Shown: positions 56,713-64,000 of the stretch, piece after piece | Layout: each line of letters begins with the position of its first letter | Position numbering within the stretch: the stretch's first letter is position 1 | Assembly: GCF_028372415.1 (NCBI RefSeq) | Contig: NC_092878.1 | Coordinates: 135,298,750-135,362,749, forward strand | Length of the DNA: 64,000 bases | Direction of reading: 5' to 3' | Source of the DNA: Notamacropus eugenii | Lineage: Eukaryota > Chordata > Mammalia > Diprotodontia > Macropodidae | Notes under the pieces: generated by a model | Databases searched by the model: none | Seen by the model: the letters and a program-made list of their open reading frames with translations, nothing else | Told to the model about the DNA's origin: nothing | Translations under genes and position numbers: made by a program

Positions 56713-56752
56713 CAGGGAGTTCAGAAGTCTTGGGGGCAGTTTTAAACTTTCT
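56713..56752. mobile_element. Mariner-type terminal-repeat half copy
   Basis: tacagggagttcagaagtct and tgggggcagttttaaacttt resemble one arm of the MITE 620 bases to the left, preceded by TA (56711-56712). The opposite arm is not seen. Confidence 0.55.
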
Positions 56753-56867
56753 TTGGGGGAAACCTCTGAATGAGTAAAGTTATGACTTCATTGGAATAGT
56801 GAATTGCTGATGAGGAACTCCCTCTACTCATGAAAACTGGTCCCTTCTCTACAATGTGAAAACTCAC

Positions 56868-57012
56868 AGAATTGCCTTGGACAATGAGAGATGACTTGAC
56901 TTACCTAGGATCACACAATAAACAGTGTGCGTGTGTGTGAGTAAAAAGACGGACAAACCAACATCTTCCTAATTCTGAGACTAGGCTTCCTGTCTCTTTA
57001 GCCATGCTGCGT
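56868..57012 (-). mobile_element. MIR3-like SINE fragment
   Basis: Antisense: gatgacttgacttacctagg, atcacacaataaacagtgtg, acatcttcctaattctgaga and the head complement ccatgctgcgtctcc. Confidence 0.65.
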
Positions 57013-57547
57013 CTCCAAATTCAGGGTCTCCCAAAGGTCAGCAGTGTCTTTGAAGCAACTACCCCAAAAATGTGGGATTAACTAGTTGAAGGTTGGAGAA
57101 GATGGGACATATCCTACCCTTCCTCTAATGGCCAACACAATCACAATCACATCTCTCCTTTGCCATCTTCTTCTCTGCCCATATCTGAGGGAGCTCCTAA
57201 CAGGCACCCTGCTCTACTAGGTGTTGGTCCTGAGAGTAATTATGATCTCATTATCACCTGGGCAGTCATAGAAGCAGCTTTTTAGGTGCCATTGGGAAAA
57301 TCCCCCCTCCTTTCCAGGATAATAGTTCCTTGCCCTCCCCACTAAGTTCACCTCTTAGGGACAGCAGCCACCTCTCAGAAGGGGATCTTTGCTCTAGAGC
57401 AGTTGAGCATCCTCACCCCTCTATACAAGCCTTTCTTATTGAGTGGGACAGAATGAGCTAAAGAGAATAAGCAGGCACATATAGATTGCAATATGTTTTG
57501 CAAATCTCATTACTTTAGCTTTCTTCCCAACTCTACTTTTCAGGACT
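57013..57547. other. Unassigned sequence
   Basis: Less AT-rich (57150-57440) with no repeat or coding frame I can support. Confidence 0.4.
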
Positions 57548-58040
57548 TGTCTATTTCTGGTGAAGCCATCATCATACTTTTATCCACTCACCCACCTCAG
57601 CATTATCCTCAACTCCTTATTCTGACTATCCATATATGTTCTAGACATTGCCGAATCTGATCATTTCTACCTCTACTGTGTATTTCACGTCATCCCCTTC
57701 TCTCTATTGATATAGCCATCATCCTCTTTCAGACATGTACTATTATTGTGGCCTCCTAACTGGTCATCCAACATCAACTATCTCTTTGCTACACTACATC
57801 ATCCTCATACCTGCCAAACTGACTTTCCAAAAGACAGGTAGAAGGATTATGTCACCCTCTTCCTGGCAGTTCTGACTATTCAATAAATGTCAGTGGCACC
57901 CTATTGGCATTAAGATAAGATTAAAAAAAAACTTCTTGTGACATTACAATCTTCAGAGTCTGGTCTTAACCACCTGCCAATGGTACCCCCCATCTCACAC
58001 TTTCTGATCCTACTTCTTGATGTTCCTACACTCATGCAAA
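57548..58040 (+). mobile_element. LINE-2 3' portion
   Basis: cattatcctcaactccttat, attgccgaatctgatcattt, gtggcctcctaactggtcat, gccaaactgactttccaaaa, cttcagagtctggtcttaac: L2 ORF2 end and 3' UTR in sense order, truncated before the terminus. Confidence 0.7.
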
Positions 58041-58681
58041 AAGGCAATTACAATATCCAAATGTGAATAGGAAATTAGGATATAATACCAATCATTAAGT
58101 AAAACTACATAATGAAAATTTTCTGCAGAAATAAAATCACAGATACACACCTCACTTTTGCTTTTTGTTTTTTTGTTTTTTTTGCATTGCACCCAGAAGC
58201 ATGACTCTTGCTGAAAATCTATTGTGTTCACTGACAATTATGGATGACCATTTGATTGTTGCATAAAAAGTATCTAAAAATGAAATAAATCTGCACTTGT
58301 TTGGCTAGATATATTTATCAAATTAACAAACATATGCAGTATTTCTCTTAAAGCAATGAAGTCCATTGCATAATCTTGTGGAATTAATAAACTAGCATGA
58401 GGAACATCCAATGAGAAAACTCCCTCTCCCAATGCAAATTAGCATTTCCTTGCAGATTATAATATCAGAGAGTTTAATAAATAAAATAAAGACTCAGAGA
58501 GCTTAATGAATAAAAATGAAGATACCATTATCTCTGTTGTCCCTTTCTGTTGATGTTTTATAATATACCTCACATGTTAGTGCAGCAGTACATATAGATC
58601 ACTTTAAATTAAAGCAATAAAGTCTATGAAGAGTCAACAAGCTTAATTTCACAAACTGTATTCTTAGGAATCATAGAAAAC
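58041..58681. other. Unassigned sequence
   Basis: AT-rich with no feature recognised. Confidence 0.4.
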
Positions 58682-58930
58682 CACAGATATAGAGGTAGAA
58701 AGGCTTTGAGACTCATCTGGACCCACCCCTCTTTTCTACAGGTGAGGCAATTGAGGCCCATCAAAGTTAAATGACTTGGTCTGTCTGTGTTCATCCTTCG
58801 GTCTCAAAGAAGACCATGACATCAGAGAAATGATGATATGACTTCCACTCCCTCACTCAAATGACTTGAACAAGATGTAAGGAAAGTAAGTAGCAGCAGG
58901 AGAATTTCAATATAGCTCTTATGACTCCTA
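58682..58930 (-). mobile_element. MIR3-like SINE, split by a younger SINE tail
   Basis: Antisense: ctttgagactcatctggacc, ctacaggtgaggcaattgag, catcaaagttaaatgacttg, then after the insertion aacaagatgtaaggaaagta and atagctcttatgactcc. The two halves join in the right order across 58779-58858. Confidence 0.75.
58779..58858 (-). mobile_element. Type B tail inserted in an older SINE, 10-bp target-site duplication
   Basis: tgttcatccttcggtctcaa, agaagaccatgacatcagag and gacttccactccctcactca are the complement of the type B tail. The exact duplication aaatgacttg lies at 58769-58778 and 58859-58868. Only the last 80 bases of the parent element were inserted (5' truncation). Confidence 0.85.
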
Positions 58931-58984
58931 ATTAATATTTTCCTTATTGGCTGAAACTATATTTTTTTTTAAAAAAATTAACTA

Positions 58985-59700
58985 TTGTGAGAAACCTGAA
59001 AAACAAAAACTGCTATGTTCTGCTGTGCTCAAATCAGGTAAAGAAGCAAAGGAAGATTTTCCATGAAGATGGTTGAGTCAAAATCGACTCTGCCAATACA
59101 TCAAAAAGAGTAAGAAATGCACGAAATGAAGAAAAACATTCATGACCAAAAAGGGAAAAATGAAGAAACTCCCACAATATAAATCCATGAAAAAAAGGAA
59201 AGACTCAAAAATAACAGATGATCACACCATCACCTATCTCCTTTCATTAGCTGCTGCTCCTGCAACATCTCCCATTCCCAAAGACCAAAGGCTTGTTGGT
59301 TTATGGCTTAGTATTGAAGACTAACAGTTCTACAGAGGTCCAGGTGTTACAAGAAGCTCTGTTCACTTCTGCATTCTCCTCTCTCTGACAGTCACATTTT
59401 GGCCCTCCTCTCCCTTCTTAGGGAGAACAGGAAGGAGAGCAACTCGACACTCTCCCTGAAAATTTTCCTCCTCCTTCAAATGTATTTCTCTTGTCTTCTC
59501 CCGTCAGCCTTCCTCAAACACTTGGCCCCGAGATGTTGTCCCCATTACCCCTGCTCAGGGGCCCTCCTTCCCTCCCTGTCAAAGAGTGGGAGGAGAGAGC
59601 TACACACAGCTTTGTTGGACCCATTCTCCAAGGAAGATCCTACTCCCCCTTCTCCATATCTAATCCATGGGTAGAAGGCTTATTTATTCAGGATGTTTAG
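58985..59700 (+). pseudogene. Decayed coding-like stretch of unknown origin
   Basis: Three short plus-strand segments in different frames look more protein-like than the surroundings. One is a Lys-rich segment at 59142-59210 (KKGKMKKLPQYKSMKKRKD); the next, up to 59324, continues to PKDQRLVGLWLSIED. A second (about 59310-59387) reads TEVQVLQEALFTSAFSSL, joined by a +1 shift. The third, after a stop, is Pro-rich (about 59434-59700: LPENFPPPSNVFLL, EWEERATHSFVGPI). The order basic-acidic-helical-Pro-rich could come from a transposon ORF1/gag-like protein or a processed gene, but I recognise no domain. This may be chance. Confidence 0.25.
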
Positions 59701-61150
59701 CTATTAGCTTAATTGCTTAGGACTTGTGGAATGAGTATAACCAAAACAAAATGAACTCTTACTGTCAGGCAGCTACCTTTGAAATTCATAGTGGTGTTCA
59801 CCATGGCGACTAAATAAAAACTTATGAACAATGACTCCCCAAAGTCTCTCCTAGCTCTAAGATTTTGAGCACAAATCCATCACTACTCAAATAGCATATC
59901 TCTTAATGAGAATGAGTCGGCTGTACCTTCTTCATCCCCAAAGGATAGCATATAAAGTCATATTCATAAATAGAAAAACACCATTAGTAATCATTAGGGT
60001 TCTTATTTTACACCTACCAAATACAGGAATTTCAAATGCATGCTTTCTAACACAACTATAATTCATCTCACAGCATAATTGCAGTATTTAGCATTTCTTC
60101 TACTGATAACTCTTTATTGCTTTAATATAAAGCCCTCAGCATATACTGAATGCAGCAAAATAAACTACTGTGAGTTTTTAAAGTTCCATAAATTAACAAA
60201 CATAACATCCCAACCACAATGTTTCATTAGCATAGCTTTTTGTTTAATTTCCTTGGGGACTATTTGAAAGGAAAAGAGGAAACACATAAATGGTAGAGAA
60301 AAGTGTAGTATTAATAAGTATAACTAAATCATGAAAGCTAGAGGCCAGAAGGCATCTTGGACTGCTATTCAGACCATCTTCCATTTCCAGGTAGAGTCAC
60401 ATTAAAATCATCCTGGAAGAATAAGAACAGGTATTTTTTAGGACTTCCAAAAAGAAGTATTCTGAAATTTTCTTGACAACCCATTTCATTGTTTAACAAT
60501 TACATTATATTAAAGCTTTCTTAAGTTTATTACAACTTTGTAGAAGATTATGGGTCAGTCAATTTCCAAAAGTCATACAATCAGGAAATGTCAAAGCCAT
60601 CACTAAAGGTTACCCAGAACGCAAAGGAGAGACACATGGTGGACATACTTAGGTTGCAGTATATCATCATTGAGGATATGTATGCAAAAAAAAGCCATAC
60701 AAAATATACAGGAAGTATATGATCAGAAAAGGCATCTAGATCAAATGTATTAGAAAAAGGGACAGATGAACTAAGCACTTTGCTGAAATGGGTGAAATAG
60801 TAAAAGTTCTAATAAAAGGCCTCCAGAATGTTGAGGGAATAACCTATAGAGGATTTATTAAAAGGCCTGGGAAAGAATCACACAGGAAGGGAAGTCATGG
60901 ATGGTTTGAGCTTGAAATCGTTGAAGGGAGTACCTACATCAGTGATATAATTAGATAACTTAAGTCATTCTGATTTCTGTATTATGACTTCAAGTTTACA
61001 AAGGAATGTTATAATAAAGTTTTCTGCTAATTATTTTTAATTCATAATCTATGCCCAGATTTCAAGGTGCATTTAAGACATTCTTATAAATTAAAACATA
61101 ATGTTTATTCCCTCCACTTACTGATAGGGAAGGGATTCACCTGAGATTTC
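59701..61150. other. Unassigned sequence
   Basis: 1.45 kb of AT-rich sequence with no repeat family or coding frame I can support. Confidence 0.4.
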
Positions 61151-61154
61151 ATTG

Positions 61155-61292
61155 ATATGAGGAGAGGAGAAGAAGGTGAGGCTGGTGACCTTGCACAGCC
61201 CTCCCTCACTCAAATCAAACTCAACTGCAAGAAATACCATCATCTTGATGTCATGGAGCTCTTTGAGAACAAAGGACAAACACAACCTGTGA
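61155..61292 (+). mobile_element. Type B SINE/RTE tail, headless copy
   Basis: gaagaaggtgaggctggtga, ccttgcacagccctccctca, ctcaaatcaaactcaactgc, catcttgatgtcatggagct, gagaacaaaggacaaacaca. A CTTCT microsatellite begins directly after its end. Confidence 0.8.
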
Positions 61293-61297
61293 GTGAG

Positions 61298-61500
61298 TAG
61301 CATTTCCTCTCCTCTCTTCTCTTCTCCTTTCCTGTCCTGTCCTCTCCCCTCCTCCCTTCTCTTCTCTTCTCTTCTCTTCTCTTCTCTTCTCTTCTCTTCT
61401 CTTCTCTTCTCTTCTCTTCTCTTCTCTTCTCTTCTCTTCTCTTCTCTCCTCTCCCCTCCCCTCCTCTCCCCTTCTCTCCCCTCCTCTCCTCTCTTCTGGT
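61298..61500. repeat. (CTTCT)n pentanucleotide microsatellite
   Basis: About 19 pure cttct/ttctc units (61351-61447) with degenerate C/T flanks. Frames of Ser/Leu/Phe or Arg/Glu repeats here are artefacts. Confidence 0.97.
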
Positions 61501-61834
61501 GTTCTACCCAGGGGAAGGTACATTCCATGGCCAAAAAGTGCCTTTTTTCCTTTGAGTTTACTGGCTACATTTCTTGCTCAAATATCAAGCCTTAAGCCCA
61601 ATTCACTCTGGAGCTCAAAGACTGGACAATAGGTCCCCACCCACCTAGCACAGAGTGAATGTAATTACTAAATAGTACTTGTTTCTCTTTAACCTAGGAA
61701 CTTTGATGGTCTTTTCCCCCCTAGTTTGATTTTTTTTTTTTGATTAAAGGGGTCATTCCTTGAGTAACTACTTAAAGAAGCCTATTTATTGAATAGGTGA
61801 ATCTCACTCAAAGTGAGAATGTGATAAGACCTTA
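61501..61834. other. Unassigned sequence
   Basis: No feature recognised. Confidence 0.4.
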
Positions 61835-62032
61835 GCCTGAAAGGTCCGGGGTCTCACATTGCATCATGGGCCATCTCCAGCTGTCCTGACGAATATCAGC
61901 CACAGATGGCTCAGGAGAAGAAAGTGAGGTTGGTGACCTTGCATAGCCCTCACTCAAATCAAAGTCAACTGCAAGTTATATCATCATCTTGATGTCATGG
62001 TCCTCTTGAAGGACAAACACAACAACATTGAT
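61835..62032 (+). mobile_element. Type B SINE/RTE tail, second headless copy
   Basis: gggccatctccagctgtcct, gacgaatatcagccacagat, ttggtgaccttgcatagccc, aatcaaagtcaactgcaagt, catcttgatgtcatggtcct, ggacaaacacaacaac. It starts further 5' than the copy at 61155. Confidence 0.8.
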
Positions 62033-62132
62033 ATGAGGAACACCCTGGAAAGGAAATTCCCTCCACCAATGCAGGGTAATTCTCTCAACTTAAGAGAGGT
62101 TCCTAGTGCACTAAGAGATCAAGGTACAAGAA

Positions 62133-62280
62133 GCAATCAGTCAAAAAATTATTTATCAAGTGCTTACTACATGAAGACCTGGGAATGAAACTACAAGCAG
62201 ATAAACAGTCCCTGACATCAAGGAGTTAATATTCTAATAGCAAAAGACAACACATGAAAGGAAGCTGAAAGGAGACAGGG
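62133..62280 (-). mobile_element. LINE-2 3' end fragment
   Basis: aattatttatcaagtgctta, ctacatgaagacctgggaat and catcaaggagttaatattct are the reversed L2 terminus. Confidence 0.65.
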
Positions 62281-63137
62281 TGGGATGAAAGTTTTTGTTG
62301 CTCAGGCAGGGTACAGAGTTTGGATCAGGAATGAGAAAATTCTAGAGAGAAAGACCTGGCAGAGGGGGGGCGAATCTTGGTGCCATCTTTACATGGAATT
62401 TCTGGGAAAAACTATTCAATCACCAAGAGTAGCCAAAGAAGTGGAGTGTACTTTTAGTGAGCAAATTTCAGGATGCTAGAGAGGAAGCTTTAAAATAGAG
62501 AGGTTTCAGGGGCATAGTGCAGAAAGAGTATAAGCTGGGGAGGAATGAAAGGTAAGACTTGAACCCAGATCTTTATGGCTCCAAGACCACACTGCCTCAT
62601 TCTCTCTAATTATAACTCAAAATGCTGGAACTTGTTTTTTGTTTGTTTGTTTTTATCTTAAAGGCAGTGTTATTCAAGAATTATAGGAGATACCTCATTA
62701 AAGTAGTATCAATTATGCCTGTACATCCTAATGGTAAAGTAAGTGAATGCATATAAACTATGGAATATTCTGGGGTTTTTTTCTAAATCTTGAAACTAAA
62801 TTTCAGGTAATTTCTTGTTTATTTGAAAGTAAAAGAAACCATACTATTCAAAAACTAAATTATTCATCTACCTGATAGGTACATTTTGCCCTGTTCTCAT
62901 TGTAACTCCATATAGCTTTCCCACATATCCTCTAAAAATTGATTTGTTTCATGACTAAATAGCACATTTTTTGAAAATAAATTCATATAGTTAAACCATT
63001 TTCCCAATAATGAGCATGTTTTGTGAAAACCCAAAGATTACTATGTATTTTAGAAATAGGCATGAATAGAAATATTTTCCTCTACCTTCCTTAGTATAAA
63101 AACCTTTGGTTTCTTGGTTTCTACTTCATCAAATACA
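62281..63137. other. Unassigned sequence
   Basis: No feature I can support. A tttg simple repeat lies at 62635-62652. Confidence 0.4.
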
Positions 63138-63206
63138 AATGTGTGTGTATGAATATATAGACACAAATATACATTATATATGTATATGTGTATATATATA
63201 GTTCTA
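63138..63206. repeat. TATG/TA microsatellite
   Basis: Imperfect tgtgtg, tatata and tatgtg units. Confidence 0.85.
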
Positions 63207-63824
63207 TAAAATTTGAATGAATTCTCTGACTACCTTATGGGAATGTAATTACCAATCCTTTTCTGACCTGTGGACAATACAACCCAGCATTTTTTAGTTA
63301 GAAGCACAAAGAACTGTGGATTCAGAAGCATGCATCTTTCCTTGAGAAAAAGCTTAAGTGCAAGGTTAACCTCTGCTTTTTAGTTGTTCAGTGCTCTCAT
63401 GCTGCTTAGCAAGCATTGTACTAACTGACTGATCCAGAGTTCCCAGGACCTAGTATCCTTTTGATATAAAGAGGTCATGGTCTGTAGTTCATTGGTCATT
63501 GTAATTCAATGTCAATGTCACAATTGACATTGTGAAATGCTCTTGTATGCTCTAGTCAATGTGCCACAAATTTATCCTTGAATTCTTTTAGAATTCTTGA
63601 ATGGTTGCTGTCTGGTTATGACCTTTATTCTACATTTGTTTTCACTTTAGGTAAAAATTTGGCCTATTTTTGACCTATTACCTCCAATTTATCTATGAAA
63701 AAATTAGCAAAGAGAATCTGCCAAATATATTGGGGAACTGACCAAGGGTAAAGAACTCAGTCTGTCAAAAAATATAAATACTCAATGGAGAGAGTACAGA
63801 AAGAAAGACACACTAATGCATTTT
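63207..63824. other. Unassigned sequence
   Basis: A short inverted pair, caatgtcaatgtcacaattg/acattg (63511-63531), is the only structure noticed. Confidence 0.4.
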
Positions 63825-64000
63825 ATGAAATATTTTTATTTCATTAAATATTTTTCAATTACATGTAAAATTTTTGAAAATCATTTCTAAAAATTTTAAA
63901 TTCCAAATTCTCTCTTTCCCTTCCACCCCCCTTCCCCTTCAGACGACTAGCAATTTCATATCAATTATCCATGGGAAGTTATACAAAATATGTTTCCAAA
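63825..64000 (-). mobile_element. LINE-1 3' end, cut by the window edge
   Basis: Antisense of a marsupial L1 terminus: tatttttatttcattaaata, atttttcaattacatgtaaa, ccaaattctctctttccctt, then gcaatttcatatcaattatc. The polypyrimidine block at 63910-63938 is characteristic. The element continues beyond 64000. Confidence 0.8.

Noticed and set aside
61118..61595. Arg/Glu- or Ser/Leu-rich frames of 90-138 codons
   Set aside because: Translation of the CTTCT pentanucleotide repeat.

Overview
The window looks like non-coding genomic DNA from a marsupial. The evidence is: AT-rich sequence, many SINEs with the head seen in metatherian genomes (gggcagctaggtgg…), a LINE-1 3' end of marsupial type in several copies, HAL1-type (ORF1-only) LINEs, very many LINE-2 and MIR remnants, and some CR1/L3, hAT and mariner debris. 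I cannot name the species. I see no functional cellular protein-coding exon, no tRNA or rRNA gene and no prokaryotic feature. The window is best read as an intergenic or deep intronic 'gene desert' built from layered transposon insertions.

Layout. 1-3.5 kb: L1 3' tail, two SINEs, an L1 reverse-transcriptase scrap. 3.56-6.24 kb: the standout feature, a well-preserved HAL1-like retrotransposon on the minus strand with a GC-rich 5' UTR, an uninterrupted 362-residue ORF1 and a 1-kb 3' UTR ending in an A-rich tail, with no ORF2. 6.4-16.7 kb: L1, L2, MIR and CR1/L3 remnants, including a CR1/L3 copy (about 10.70-12.23 kb) that holds a palindromic hAT-like MITE and a SINE tail. 16.9-19.0 kb: ancient SINEs and a long CT/CA microsatellite. 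19.37-19.65 kb: a decayed C2H2 zinc-finger remnant (minus). 19.72-22.88 kb: a second, decayed HAL1-like element (plus). 23-25.6 kb: L1 and a 1.4-kb antisense L2 split by a CT/TA microsatellite. 25.6-37 kb: mostly unclassified sequence with L2/MIR/L1 pieces, a GGAA tract, a GA tract and a nested palindrome cluster at 28.59-28.64 kb. 37-49 kb: SINEs (several with target-site duplications), L2/MIR pieces and a second hAT MITE. 49.86-50.26 kb: a 402-bp solo LTR (minus) with an exact 6-bp duplication. 51.7-55.4 kb: an old L1 3' region interrupted by an L2, next to a long L2 with a recognisable ORF2 scrap. 55-64 kb: mariner-type MITE pieces, a SINE-in-SINE insertion, an unexplained decayed coding-like stretch (59.0-59.7 kb), a CTTCT tract and an L1 3' end cut by the window edge.

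No genes act together here. The biology is the order of insertion. L2, MIR, MIR3-like SINEs and CR1/L3 form the oldest layer. Old L1, hAT and mariner copies come next. tRNA-head SINEs with visible target-site duplications are younger. The intact HAL1-like ORF1 and the solo LTR look youngest. Repeat family names were assigned by recognition of sequence patterns, without a database search, and boundaries are approximate to about 5-30 bases unless a duplication fixes them.
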